Assembly: GCA_008973525.1 (NCBI GenBank)
Contig: WACJ01000116.1
Span: 930,001-994,000, forward strand
Length of the DNA stretch: 64,000 nucleotides
Reading direction: 5' to 3'
Source of the DNA: Stenopsyche tienmushanensis
Taxonomy: Eukaryota; Arthropoda; Insecta; Trichoptera; Stenopsychidae
Shown here: positions 49,101-60,469 of the stretch, piece by piece
How the letters are laid out: every line of letters begins with the position of its first letter
How positions within the stretch are numbered: position 1 is the first letter of the stretch
The notes under the pieces: model-generated
Database searches by the model: none
Told to the model about the DNA's origin: nothing
What the model saw: the letters and a program-made list of their open reading frames with translations, nothing else
Program-made: the position numbers and the translations under genes

Positions 49101-51777
49101 CGTGGAAAAATTCAGCTTCATTGTATTTTATCGCGAGCTTTATTAAAATATATTCAATCTGTCTCGAGCGCTGTATTAAGACGTAGTGTCCGCGTCTCTT
49201 TCCATCTGCTGCATTCTTTTATGGCGCATCATATTGGAAACGATGCCGTCAAAGGACGAAGTCTTTTTCTTGGCCGAGCCACGCAGAGTGTCTTCGCCTT
49301 CGCGGCGCACCCGCAGACGCAGCGAGTTTACTTCGTCCATGAAATCGAAGTTGGAGTTCTCGGGTACTTGATCAGGCTGCACATGCAGCATCTGCGTCCC
49401 GGGTGGGTCCTTAGGAGCGGTACTGCACTTGGGAACAGGCAGTGGTTGTCGACCTGGACAACGCCAGCGCAAAATGATGGGAGCACCGTCTTCTATATTC
49501 TTGTAGAGCCTCTCGAGTTCTTCTGGCAATATTCCCCACTCCCCGGTGGCGTCGTATCGCCCGCAGTTAGAAAGCTCCTCGTCAGAACAAGGATAAGACC
49601 ATTTGTCGTCACTCATATTGTATATCCACAACAGCAACAACTGTCATATCGCAGTGCTGCCAATCGCTCAAATCCACCGACGCATTGTTCAACGGTGATT
49701 TTTTTAAATTCCGATTTATCACGAAAATTTCGAGTAAAAAATATAAATAAAATAACTAATCGATATTTTCACAACAATAAATAGTAATATATTTTTACAC
49801 AAGATAAAAATAAAATTTTACCATAATAATTTCGACCCCTAAAATATTAAATATATTTATATTTTTATTGCCTTAAATATATACTTACTTGATTCCCTGG
49901 ATGCATTTGATACTCTCGTTAGAATATTTTGTACTCAATAAGAATTTACTATTCGCATAAAGACTGAAACATCGAAGTGCTTTAAAACTGTAATTGATTT
50001 TCGGCGGTACAATTTTTTTAGTAGCTAATAAACTTTCATCTGTAAAATTTAAATAGATATAAAAAAAAGCTAAATTCATGTCTAAATATAAAATCACAAG
50101 CACAATGATTATTCTTACCGCATTCATCAACAATAGCATTCGAGTTATTCGCTTTTATTGCAGATTTAATCAACGGTTGATAGATCGCAAGATCATAAAC
50201 AGTTCCAGATATAACGAGGCTTAATATTATCGTCATGTATATTCTACAAATAAATCGATTTATTGAGTGTATTTATGAATTTATCTTCTCAGCGATGCAA
50301 AAAGATATATTACCCTAAAATTATTGTAAATGGATCCCATAACCAGTCATAGGAGTCTTCAATCTTCTTAACGCTCTCCATTTTCAAGTTCATATCAATC
50401 ATTCTCTGATGATATAATAAATTTAAATCAAAGTACTTTTGTAGAGCCGAAGAAATTTCTATTTCTTCACAAGAAGTCGGGATACAAATCCCTATCGTTA
50501 ATCTAAACTGAAGAAAATATACAAATATATTCTTGCTGTAATTGCAAATGCAGTTTCATTTATAATCAGAAAAAAATGATGCATAGAATTCAAGCTTAAA
50601 ATTATTTTAAAACTACTTTTTAACGAATGATTTTGTGTCATTATGCGCTTAAAATTTTTCAATGATTTGCAATGCCACGCCTCGCATAACAAATTGCGTA
50701 CACAAACAATATTTTTACTATGCCTATATTATTCCACAATTATAATCAGTAAGTTGACAAAGTTTTATCGCAATCGGATAAACGATATGGAAGCGCATTA
50801 AATACAGACAAACAAACATTGATTTTTATATTTTAGATTTTATATCAGTCATGAACATCCTTGGATTATTTTGCTAATTATTTCAATTCAGCATCATAAA
50901 AACTATAAGGGCAGATTTAAACAACAACTTCTTCGAATGATAAAAAAACAAAGTTCATTAGAAACTCCTTTTAGAAAAGATCTCATTGATTTTAATCCTA
51001 AATTCGTATCTTGGACCCAATAGTATATTATAAAAAAAAAACAACAGTCAAAACTATGGAAACAATGAGGCTTTTTGATGATTTTCCATCATCAAAAAGT
51101 GCATGCCTGCTTGGTCTGGATGAAAAATGATGGCTATATTTCCTGGGATGCTAAGGGAATATTCTTCATTTTTTACAACAATATAAGTAGTTTGTTTTTA
51201 ATCGCAAAAACTAAGTATATTAATTGGCTTTTACCTCTCCTGTTACATGAGATATTGCTTGCAGAGTCGAATTATGAATGGCGTATGCTGCATAATAGGA
51301 TATTGGAAATGGGGGGATGCTTTCATCCGTTTCGATTGTCACAGGTCCAATCCTGGGATTCGTATTAAGATTCTTCTTGGACATGGTAGCTTCACACTGA
51401 ATTTTATTTCCTAGCCAATAAGTATTTCCCCAATGCAGACCGCTCTCTGGGACTCCTGAAGAGTCCAACACTGAATGCAAAAATAACATTCTTGAAAAAG
51501 TCCTTCTTCATTGCAGACAACTTGTGGCTATTTTCTAATGATAATACTTACTTCTGAGAGCCCATCTCTTTTTGTTAACGACACCCTCAGCGGTCATGGC
51601 CATCTCTCTGCTGCAGAGTGTATCCTGAGGACCTTCAGCGGCGGTCGAGACAAATCCATAAAATAAGGACTGCCCCTTTAGGACTTCGTCGACATTCATC
51701 GGCACTTTTTCATCACAATTTATCACTTTAGATGCGGAAATGATTATGAATAACAGAAATAGTTTTATCTCCGCCAT
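46130..51777 (-). CDS. NRF-6-like acyltransferase, copy B (13 exons, frameshifted in exon 12)
   Basis: Tandem paralogue of copy A. Exons: 51552-51777, 51235-51470, 50314-50507, 50119-50243, 49889-50039, 48418-48573, 48224-48337, 47900-48145, 47733-47828, 47522-47651, 46622-46796, 46403-46546, 46130-46321. Nine exons have exactly copy A's length and every intron phase matches up to exon 12. It has a signal peptide, LDSSGVPESGLHWGN, FSMIHIVAGH, RPWVRINPYIVG and SLSRTIWAICCAWVIIAC. Exon 12 is 144 nt against 143 in A: an extra base near its start puts TAA four codons in, cutting the protein to about 620 residues and losing the last two membrane segments, though the downstream codons are otherwise conserved. 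This is a recent pseudogene, a polymorphism or a base-call error. Met is at 51777; the GTG six bases upstream is unlikely. Intron 5 houses PAGR1. Intron 4 has a normal GT donor. Confidence 0.88.
46820..46910 (-). repeat. hAT family 2 scrap in NRF copy B intron 10
   Basis: TATTATATTTCATATTTATATTCCC then GTAGTAAATACATCATGGTA matches the central block of the hAT family 2 copies. It is truncated on both sides. Confidence 0.55.
46915..47240 (-). repeat. hAT family 1-related scrap in NRF copy B intron 10
   Basis: CCGGTCCGCTTTTCGGACCG and CGCGATCGAACGCC match, inverted, the right part of the element at 38005-39230 and the piece at 54655-55080. The short open frames here are by-products. Confidence 0.5.
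49139..49144 (-). promoter_or_regulatory. Polyadenylation signal AATAAA for PAGR1
   Basis: AATAAA on the minus strand begins 32 bases after the PAGR1 stop codon. It suggests that the nested gene forms its own 3' end rather than depending on the host transcript. Confidence 0.5.
49176..49616 (-). CDS. PAGR1: PAXIP1-associated glutamate-rich protein 1 (PA1) homologue, nested
   Basis: Nuclear cofactor of PTIP and the KMT2C/D histone H3K4 methyltransferase complexes. The single-exon frame gives 146 residues from MSDDKW; an upstream in-frame TTG at 49640 is not a plausible start. Family marks in order: WSYPCSDEEL (human WCVPCSDEEL) at 6-15, EWGILPEELERLYKNIEDG near 26-44, the acidic NFDFMDE near 90, SLRLRVRR, and the C-terminal SFDGIVSNMMRHKRMQQME (human LDKVLSDMKRHKKLEEQ). 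It is shorter than human PAGR1 (254 aa), mostly by lacking the long acidic N-terminus. It lies wholly inside intron 5 (48574-49888) of NRF copy B on the same strand, is GC-richer than its surroundings, and has its own AATAAA. No A-tract or target duplication suggests a retrocopy. Confidence 0.85.
   Translation of the reverse strand: MSDDKWSYPCSDEELSNCGRYDATGEWGILPEELERLYKNIEDGAPIILRWRCPGRQPLPVPKCSTAPKDPPGTQMLHVQPDQVPENSNFDFMDEVNSLRLRVRREGEDTLRGSAKKKTSSFDGIVSNMMRHKRMQQMERDADTTS
50700..50830 (-). repeat. Helitron-end-like repeat, single unit
   Basis: Inverted unit with ATGCCTATATTATTCC, AGTTGACAAAGTTTTATCGC and ACAGACAAACAAACATTG. It is in intron 2 of NRF copy B. Confidence 0.5.
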
Positions 51778-53883
51778 TTTCACGCAAAATCCAAAAAACG
51801 TTCGGTAGAATTTTCACTCTCAATGATCTTAAGTAATTGGCGAAACAGGAAACAAAATGCGAAATCAATGTTGGAAAACTACTTGTGTAGATCATTTCAT
51901 TTTTATTTTCTAAGCATTTTCATGAACACATCAGAAAATAGAGAATAAAACCGCAACATTGATAACTTCAAACTGAACATAGATATTTTTTCATGATTAG
52001 GAAACATTTAGCATATTATGGAGTTTTATGTAAAAATATAAAAAATAACCGTTATAAATAATTGGTTTAATGTTATATGCAATATTAAAATCCTTTTACT
52101 TAACAATACATCATAATGTACACTCAAATATTAATAGAGACTCAAGAAAAAAATATTTACATCAAGGGATTAGAAGACACTAGGAGACTGGCACTTTGAA
52201 GGACAGAAAAAGACCGGGCCGCCCAAAATCAACTAGGGATGCCGGACTAGACAAAAGCCAATTTTTTTTAGAAATAACACAGATAGCATTGGAAGATATT
52301 TTTTATATCTGAAAAAAGATATTAAAAATTACTTTATTATCATTTTGAAGAAGAAAAAATATTTTAAAAATACAGCAATCTTTGGTCGCTGGATGATGAA
52401 TATTATATATATTTTTATTTATATATTATTATTATTATAATTGTCAAAACTCGCAAATAATAGTAAAAATATGAATGTTCAATATTGAAAAAATGCAATA
52501 TTTGCTGATGAAAGCAAGTTCAATATTTTTGATAGTGATAGTATTGCAAAAACTGGAGTTGCTAATTTGATAATAAAATAATAATTTTATTTGTATAAAG
52601 AGATATTGATATTTATTTCGTTTTAAAAAGACACAGTTAATAAGGTCACATAAACGATCTTCCCAAAATTGCACTCGTATTCCCTAAATTTTGCGAGTCA
52701 CTGTACCTTTTTCACAAAACGAAGTACCAAAAGTTTGAACTATATTGAATCAATCGATCAAGTCAATTATGGTCTACTAAATGCTAAAAACAACACTCGA
52801 TGTATACTTTGGTCACTATATATGCTTCACGAACGAATCGAAAGAACTGAGCCTTTCCGAAATGGAAATGTTTTGTTATATAGTTTGTTATCTTCGTTGA
52901 TTTCTTAAGAACAGAACAATAATCACATACATATTTAGCAATTGGAAAAAATATTGTCTGTTTCGTCTTTTTATGATGGTAAATCCATAATTGTGTCCAA
53001 AGAACGACCGTCACATATTGAATTAAAGTGATGTGACTTTTTTCTCAATTCTCGTGTTGTAATCTTTAAATGGTCACAGTAATGCGAATTATACACACTA
53101 CGTTTGTAAAATGACGTTAAATACACACTGCCATAAAAAAAGAGATCTCGAACCATCAGTGTATAATGATCGATGTCTTACAAACAGTTTCTGTGTATCG
53201 AAATACACAGAAATCATTAAATAATAGCTCATTTGAGTGCTGAAACCAAATGTGTGTCGCAAACTCTAGCCAAATTAAAATGGGGACAAACAGAAGTCAT
53301 GATGAAGATGAGTTCTAAATGGAATAATTTATAAAACGCCAACATATATAATTAATATTTTGAAAATTTAAGTTAAAGCAGCAACTTCGAAGACATTTTC
53401 AAGTTTCAAGAGTTTCATCTCCAAGCGCATGTCTTTTTGGTCCTTTTATTTCAGTTGTACGAGCCTTTGATAGCTTTGACATCTTGATGACTTGTGAGAA
53501 GCGATCAGATATTTGACATGAAAAGACGGAAACTTTTGCCAAGCACTTAGCGGAAATAATGAGGCTACAAAATAGCGAAAATTCTCCCAAAACAGAAAAC
53601 GAAATTCACCGGACTCGCAATACGTCAATTAGACCCACCAATTAGAAAATGTATGATTCGTGAGATGACAACAGCAATTGCACACAAATGCAAAAAAAGC
53701 ATCCGGTCGCGACTTAATTACTGACAAGATGCTAAAAGAAAAATAATACAGGCTTTTAAAGCAGTCTTCCATGGTGTAGGGTCTTTAAATCAAACAAATT
53801 GTGTGTGAGATATCTATCTAATATAATATTTCATGGAACATAATGTCGTTCAAATGTCACGTATTCATGGCATGCGCTGTGCG
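51778..53883. other. Upstream of NRF copy B, little recognised
   Basis: The only coding-like scrap is at about 52180-52260 (plus strand KRPGRPKSTRD-like), which resembles the tail of a retroelement reverse transcriptase. Otherwise AT-rich and without partners. The copy B promoter should be at the left of this stretch but no motif is clear. Confidence 0.4.
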
Positions 53884-54500
53884 TAGGGAATCCAATCCCG
53901 AGCCAAAATTTCATCCTCCACACTCGTTGGGGATATCGTCATCAGGTATTTAAATGCTAATTCGAATTGATGATCGCGTGAGCTCCCATTTTCATATAAC
54001 ACCATCAATGTGACTGATTAAATTCCTTTCTGCTGACACAGGGACTAAAACTCGCAGAATTCCCGATTTCCCGACAAATTATTTATTTCCGTCGCTGCAG
54101 ATGAATACTTATATAATTTTATACTTTGATGTGATTCGTAATTATATTACGGAGGAATACAAAATTTTTGAACCCCGTATCTATTATATTTCATATCAAT
54201 ATTCCCATTATTAAAGTCGAGGTGTAGTAAATACATCACCGGTAGGGAAAGGTTAATATAACAATTTGAAAAACATATATGTACTGTATATATGTATACA
54301 TAAATTAGACAGTTACTGCCCCTAGGCGTCGCCTAAGCTCGTCAATTAGTAGGTAGCCACTGCTTCCAAGCGTTCAGATTTCGGCGGGAATGTCTCGATT
54401 TAGTAGCCTTCATCGTGCTGGTGAGGTGTACGATTTGTTAGATAAAAATTTCAATCCCGAATTTTTCGGGATTCATGAGCACGTAAAACTGCCCAAGTTG
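53884..54500 (-). mobile_element. hAT family 2, copy 4
   Basis: It starts TAGGGAATCCAATCCCGAG. Next to it, on the minus strand, are degraded dimerisation-domain codons like those of copy 3, then the common central block and ATAAAAATTTCAATCCCGAA at the far side. The open frame at 54390-54593 on the plus strand is a repeat by-product also found, diverged, near 12900. Confidence 0.65.
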
Positions 54501-54654
54501 AAGTCGCAGAAATGCCATGTTCTTGTGAACGATGAGAAATTGACTACCTCGGGTTTTCCCGAGCATTCTCATGTACAGCAGCGATGTTTTTAGTAGACGT
54601 ACGGGTGTTGGTTGATTAGCTTAGGAAATTATTCGTGAAAATTAAACATATATA

Positions 54655-55080
54655 ATCAGAGCCGTAACAAGGGGGTGGCAAAGCAGACGCCCACTACGGG
54701 CGCAACTGGGCTTGGGGCGCAAAACACAGAATACCGACCCAACCGAGAGTTGCACATGGTTTTTATTTTACTTGACAATTTAAATTTACATGAATCGACA
54801 CTGATCAACTCTGTCTATTTTTATAATATATATTAAGTTGTCTAATCCCTCTTTTCTTCTTTATCATTTAAACATTAGGCCGACTCAGCCGGCAGTCTTC
54901 TTTGGATAATTTCGTTTTGTAATGAGAGTTCCGTTCGTGAGGCGACTTATTCATCTAATTCATCAGCGGTCCGAAAAGCGAACCGATTGGATACATAGAC
55001 TTTGTGGCTACTTCGTCCTCTTTTAGGGCTTTTTGCGGCATTTCTATGATCTGTACGATATATAACCAGAAATGACTCCG
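54655..55080. mobile_element. hAT family 1 fragment
   Basis: AGAGCCGTAACAAGGGGGTG and GGGCTTGGGGCGCAAAAC match the left end of the 40827 element, then TAAACATTAGGCCGACTCAG and GTCCGAAAAGCGAACCG match the right part of the 38005 element. The right terminus is not identifiable. Confidence 0.55.
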
Positions 55081-55160
55081 ACTCTAATAATGGGAATATC
55101 GATATGAAATATAATATATATAGTGTTTTAACTCTGCCGCGCAACATCTCACTGTTGTAA

Positions 55161-55352
55161 ACGAAGAAGCAGACTCTCCGAGAATGTTCACTAATATCGA
55201 GATCATCATCGAGGTATGGAGTGTCCCGTACTCCAAGTGATCCCCCAGTGCGGTTTCTGCAGCCGAACAACGCAACAATCGGCAGCTGCTTCAGCGACGA
55301 AAGTAACGCGAGGCTCGAGAAATCAACCGAGAGCTCCGATATATTGCAATAG
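55161..55352 (+). other. Orphan GC-rich reading frame
   Basis: 63 codons between stops. Pieces are SRSSSRYGVSRTPSDPPVRF and SDESNARLEKSTESSDILQ. Composition is Ser/Arg/Asp-rich and much less AT-rich than the flanks; a cag just inside the left edge could be a splice acceptor (cag at 55170-55172). I do not recognise it. It could be a terminal exon, a captured exon or a repeat scrap. Confidence 0.25.
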
Positions 55353-56319
55353 TTTCAAAACATTATTTTGCTTTATCAGACGCTCCACGCTTTATTTACT
55401 CTAACTTAATCTACTATAGAGATCGTGATTCCAAAATATTATTGGAATATCTACTGATCTTAGAAAATTAACAAAACAGGAGAGATTTCTCCTGTTATGT
55501 GATGATGACTATGACTATATATTTTGTTAATAAAAGCAAGCTAAAAATCAAAAAGATAAAAAAAGTCTTACACATGGCATCCGAAAATTCGTTGACAAAA
55601 TAAAATAACTTTATTTGTTTATAGCATTTCTGAAATTAAACAATTTATCGATGTGTATTTTGCATTCTATGTAATATTTGCTCGGTCTATTGAACGAATG
55701 ATTTCATCAATGACATTGACGATGTTTGCAGAAATATTTTGTGTGTTAAGACGTGATCTGATTATTGATATTCATTGAATATTTGAAATGTTGAATTTAA
55801 AAATTTGCACAACCGATCAAATTAAACTGAAATTATTTCAATACGACACAATATATCATTTGGAATAATAATTCTTTTTTGAATACCGTAAATCTACTCA
55901 AATACTGATTAACCCATATAGAAACATTTTTAAAAATCACCATAACTTCCAATGTGTTTTATTATGCTTAACATATGTTATATTATTATATAAGACTTCT
56001 TTGCATTTACATTTTTGGTGGTTTTGTTGTTTGTCCTCTTTCATAAAAATATAAAAACACACTAATTTAATTTAAAACACAGTACATCCATGAATTTGGC
56101 ATATGTTTATTTTTTTAAGTAAATAGTTTCGTTAAATGTCAAGTAAATTTTATCTACATTTATAAATACAATAAGAGATTTATTTATTTAAAAATATTTA
56201 TTTTCATATTTTTGTCTATGAATAAGAGCGCAGCTTGTATCAGTTTTTGTCTATGATCATAAAGTTAAGTTGGCACAAGTGGCGCGATTGGCGGTAGGCG
56301 ACAAAGCTTTCACAACAAT

Positions 56320-58240
56320 ATGAAAAGACGCAATTCTCAAGAATTAGATGGCGCCCCGCGTCTGAAAACTCGCGTACAACAGCGGCATCACGATGACATC
56401 AATGCTATATATGGTATTTGTTCATTCTTAATCATGTGTATTTTATTTTTTGCCTTTTGATCTTAAACTGCAAATCACTGATAAGATACGAATTGTCACT
56501 AACATTCATCACTGAGATATTATTCGCACCTGTTGCTAATGAATACTTTTCCATCTGACACAGTTGTACATAACCTCTCGATCTTAAAATAAACAGATGA
56601 CGAATGGAACTTTTATGCTTATCGTTCGTTGATTAATTGTTTATTTTTTTTAGATAAAACAATTCGCCTGTTACAAAAAGGAGCCAATAAAAAAAATAAT
56701 AACGACGATCTTGATTCACTTAAAACACCATGCTTAATAATGAATAATTCAAAGAATCCGGATAGTAAAGTTCAAAGATTAAAACAAATGAGCATAGCTA
56801 ATAACGGATCATTGTATCTGAATGGCAATACATTGGTATTTATTAACTTTATGATTCTATTATAAATCTACTTAATTAAAAAATTGACATTTTAATGAAT
56901 GTGCAAAGAATTAGTTCGATTTCAAATAGAATTTATTCTCATGTCTGGGTACTATAACGGGATGTGGGTATCCTTTTTACAATATTTGTTTGATAATTGT
57001 TTTGAATGTCTCTTGTTTTTGACTCATCAAAGCAAATTTAGCAAATTGCAACTCCGTTACCATCGGAAGTTTATAAAAAAACTAAATACACATTCAATAA
57101 AATTTGCAGACATCAGATTCTTCAGTATGTATGTTATGCAATTCAACTTTATACGGAGATGCAGCATCTTGCAGTTATTGTGAATTTCCGCAGTGCTCCT
57201 CGTGTGCTGAAAAATGTTCCGCGTGCAACTTACCAACGTGTCATAAATGCAGCATCGATAGGTAATATTTATACGGAAGAATAATCAACTTGAAATACAC
57301 TCAGCTGCACTGAAAGTTTTCCAAACTTAATATTTAAGCTTGAATCAAAACTATGTAAAAATTGTGCAATTTTTACAAAAAATTGGCATTATATTAATTG
57401 CTTGCATGCGCAGGCGGGAAATTGTGATGCGATAGGTGGCTTTTTACTATGAGCATCAATACGTCTTTTTTGTCCTATAAGTTTACCTTTGAAACTTACT
57501 TTATGCTACTAGTCGCCGTTTACTAAGTGCACGTCCACTCCAACACAATAGCGAAGGTCAACCAATTTGCTACCTATCTTAAATTCATGTCAAAACATGT
57601 ATCGACAACTCACACATTCGTTAAACAACAACAAAAAAGTGGGCAAAAAATTTCGAGGACGTATATATACATCCTAACCAATTTCGATACAGTTTACTTT
57701 GGATGCACATATACGTCCCGCCCACTTAACAGGTTAACTGAAATCGCCATCGTCAGATAAACTATTAAGCTCTTTCCACAAAGATAGGACGATTTTCGTT
57801 TGTGTTGTCTTGGAAGCAGGCGTTTGTTTTGATAATTATGATATTCGCATCATTCTTATTGTTGACCAATTTCGTTATTCCTCCTTGACTGTTCTGGAGT
57901 GGCGTCATTAGCTGAACAACAGAAATATTATTATTATATATATCCAAAGAAATGAACGAATATTGTGCGAATGTATCTTCCATTCACAATCTCCGACCAA
58001 CAAGATAATCTCTCCGTCTCTGTTCGTCTCCGAGTCACTGGAATTCGGACACAACATTGTGTCTTACCTCGTTAAGGGCTTACTATGTTTATGTTTGGGT
58101 CTCATTCCGTGCCGCTGAGTCTACCATATAATAATGAATATGATATACTGATTGAGTTTCGTTTAATAATTTATAAACCCTTTTTTTTTTTCAGCTATGG
58201 AGAAAATAATGGAATATACTGTTTCTCATGTTGCAGATGA
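56320..58240 (+). CDS. Siva: Siva-like apoptosis regulatory protein, complete
   Basis: A zinc-binding pro-apoptotic adaptor family (human SIVA1 binds CD27 and other partners in cytosol and nucleus). Exons 56320-56413, 56654-56835, 57110-57261 and 58195-58240 join with phases 1, 0 and 2 to give 157 residues (human 175). It starts MKRRNSQELDGAPRLKTRVQ (human MPKR...LQLKVRVSQ). Exon 2 begins DKTIRLLQKGAN (human EKTKRLLFLGA) and ends NGSLYLNGNTL. Exon 3 is the cysteine cluster: VCMLC, SCSYCEFPQCSSCAEKCSAC, PTCHKC. Exon 4 ends GIYCFSCCR (human EKVLCTSCAMFET). At least 15 Cys fit several zinc sites. Polypyrimidine tracts precede exons 2 and 4. It is divergent from NRF copy B, about 4.5 kb away. Family assignment rests on the motif order; the function in insects is inferred. 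Confidence 0.85.
57780..57860 (-). repeat. Short repeat shared with 9400-9480
   Basis: Inverted copy of the block at 9400-9480 (GCAGGCGTTTGTTTTGATAATT). It is in intron 3 of Siva. Confidence 0.5.
57955..58085 (-). repeat. Interspersed repeat family A, truncated copy 7
   Basis: CTCTCCGTCTCTGTTCGTCTCC and GAATTCGGACACAACATTGTG then CTTACCTCGTTAAGGG match, inverted, the left end of copy 1. It is in Siva intron 3, about 110 bases before the last exon. Confidence 0.65.
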
Positions 58241-58313
58241 TTAATAGCGATTTAAATTCTAATTAATTTATAAATAATATTCCTATAACTATTTATTTTG
58301 ACTTAAGATTTAT

Positions 58314-58319
58314 AATAAA
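58314..58319 (+). promoter_or_regulatory. Polyadenylation signal AATAAA for Siva
   Basis: AATAAA lies 74 bases after the Siva stop codon, a plausible 3'-end signal. Confidence 0.5.
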
Positions 58320-59474
58320 AATGACTGCAAAATTAGCTGAAACTCAATTATCACTAAATATTATAATGCAATTTAAGTATATATTTATAATCTAGGAGAT
58401 GCGCAGTGATGAAAACGTTCAGTGGATGATATCATTTTCATTCCGTATTAAAATAACATCGGTTTGTGTGTCCTTCGTAAATAATGAAAATCAAATATGT
58501 GCAATTTTTACGTTTACATCATCAGTTTACATAGTATATTAGCGTATTTTTTTAACATATAGCAATCTTATCAGCCGTCTTAATTTTAATGCACACGTGT
58601 AAACACACGACTGTCTATTAATGCAATAAAAATATTAAAAAAATATCAAATTTATTATTCCATTTCTTCTGTATCATACATTCAGATCCTCAGTTTGCTC
58701 AATATTGAAGATAGAAAAACGACGACCTTGTTGATTTTGCTGAAAAAGGCTTTATGAAATGCAACGAGTCTAGTCCCTCGTTTCCTCACAAGAGCCCTGC
58801 CGGGTTAAGGTGAAGTCATACGTGACGCTTAAGTGCATTTAGGATTTGCTCTTATATCAACTGTCTCCTCGTCCATGTGCAACTTACCCAAGCAAATTCA
58901 AGACTGGGTGTTTTCCTATTTCAGGTTGACTCAGTTTGGTATTTTCAAAGTGATATAGAAGGTAACGGAAGACAATGCTGTTATCTTCATTTGCCTCTCC
59001 TCTCAAGTGTTATAAAACATCGTAAATGCTCGAATAATCTTCATATTGGGTAATTTTTCAATACGCTTTTTTGCATCTGCCAACAATTATTTAATTTACC
59101 ATAATGCTCATATTTAATGCTTACAAAACGATTAGTCACATATTTAAAATAATCATTGTCATTAAGCAAATATTTCGATAGTTTTATACTCGGTTATAAA
59201 GTTCATAGTAAACATTATCAAGGTTATAAAAAACATGAAGCATCTCGATATTTTTTATTCTTATGTGCTTCCATTTCCTTGAAATTAATATTGATAACAT
59301 TAACAATGACACAAAAATATTTGAGCTATTTGTTAATATATTAGCGAATAGCAGAAATTATTTTATCATTGTCTACCCACCGGATATGTGACAATGCCTA
59401 CTCAGAATTATTAGTAATTCATTATCTCTAACAGTGCTCTGCAACTGTAAAAAGAAAAAAAATCAAATAATCTA
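58320..59474. other. Intergenic, no recognisable feature
   Basis: AT-rich. No repeat partner or convincing frame was found. Confidence 0.45.
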
Positions 59475-59720
59475 ATATATAAAGATTTATCCGTTTGTTC
59501 GTATGTAATGCGCTACGATACCGTTCATCAGATTGCGATAAAACTTCGTCCATTTATTGCTAAGGATTGCGCGGGTAATATAAGCATAGTTTAATATACG
59601 AAAATAAAAATTTGTTTGTTCGTATTTTATGCGCTGCCATATCGTTCATTCAATTGAGATAAAATTTTGCCAACTTATTGTTTAAATTTTTTTAAATAAT
59701 ATAGATATAGATGGAAATGT
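59475..59720 (+). repeat. Helitron-end-like two-unit repeat, copy 2
   Basis: First unit TCTAATATATAAAGATTTATC with TTTGTTCGTATGTAATGCGC; second unit with TTTGTTCGTATTTTATGCGC. Same order and spacing as at 18690-18960. Confidence 0.55.
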
Positions 59721-59954
59721 CTCGGATATTTATTTTTTGTAGAACTATTGTTAAACGGATTTTTTTAATGTTAAGACCTAAAACTAATGAAGCCCATATC
59801 CGGCACTGTATGCTGCTTTTTTATTGGAGTTGGAATACTACAAAAAATATATATATCGGACAATAGAATCTCAAGGGATTAAGTGAGAACGGGAGGACTA
59901 GGCACTAAAATCCCTAATTGATACTGGAAAAAAATATGGGGATTAACTTAGGAA

Positions 59955-60120
59955 ATATTATTGCATCCTCCTTATTCACCAGACCCCATCCCAATGAATT
60001 TCCACCTTTTCAGATTCATAGAGCATAGCATGAAAGAAAAACGATTCAAAAATGCAGCTGAATTTATTTCGATCCTCTCCAGTATGAAACCTCAGGTTTT
60101 GAAACCAAGAGGTCCAATCA
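59955..60120 (+). pseudogene. Mariner-like transposase C-terminal scrap
   Basis: The plus strand reads LHPPYSPDPIPMNFHLFRFI, like the third catalytic block HPPYSPDLAPSDYHLFRS of mariners, with the catalytic Asp replaced by Asn. It ends within about 50 codons. Confidence 0.65.
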
Positions 60121-60144
60121 TGAAGTCATGGACATGTATAGCAA

Positions 60145-60340
60145 GGCCGTCATCTTCATTTAGCAGGTCATGTGGCACAGATGCCGATACATCGAGCTCC
60201 CAAGCCGTCTTAGATACCCAACCGAATAGCAATTGGAGAGAAGAGGCCTAGGACAGACGAAAATGGCGACAAGCGCTGTCGGTGGCCAGGGTCCTTTCAT
60301 AGGGCTATAAGCGCCACCATAAATAAAAAATAATAATAAT
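60145..60340 (+). mobile_element. LINE 3'-end remnant
   Basis: LAGHVAQMPIHRAPK and, after a stop, PNRIAIGEKRPRTDENGDK resemble the GHV.RM..DR.PK ... GRPR.RW tail of many insect LINE ORF2 proteins. It ends in an A/T-rich simple tail (AATAATAATAA). Confidence 0.5.
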
Positions 60341-60469
60341 AAACAATCAACGCAATCCTAAATTACAAGAATATGATATTTTATGGGGTGGGTCGACTCC
60401 AATAAATCAGATTTATTATTTACTAGCGAATACCCGGAATCCAATATGCGCCAAAATACAATATTTTTA

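Noticed and set aside
49176..49616. PAGR1 as a processed retrocopy
   Set aside because: No A-tract or flanking duplication was found and the frame is intact, though an intron-bearing parent elsewhere cannot be excluded from this window.
49065..49784. 239-codon plus-strand open frame
   Set aside because: It is antisense to PAGR1, whose minus-strand frame has clear family motifs; the plus frame has none.
54390..54593. Plus-strand 67-codon frame starting MSRFSSLHRAGEVYDLL
   Set aside because: It lies in a hAT family 2 copy, recurs degraded at 12900 and 28690, and runs opposite to the hAT transposase remnants.
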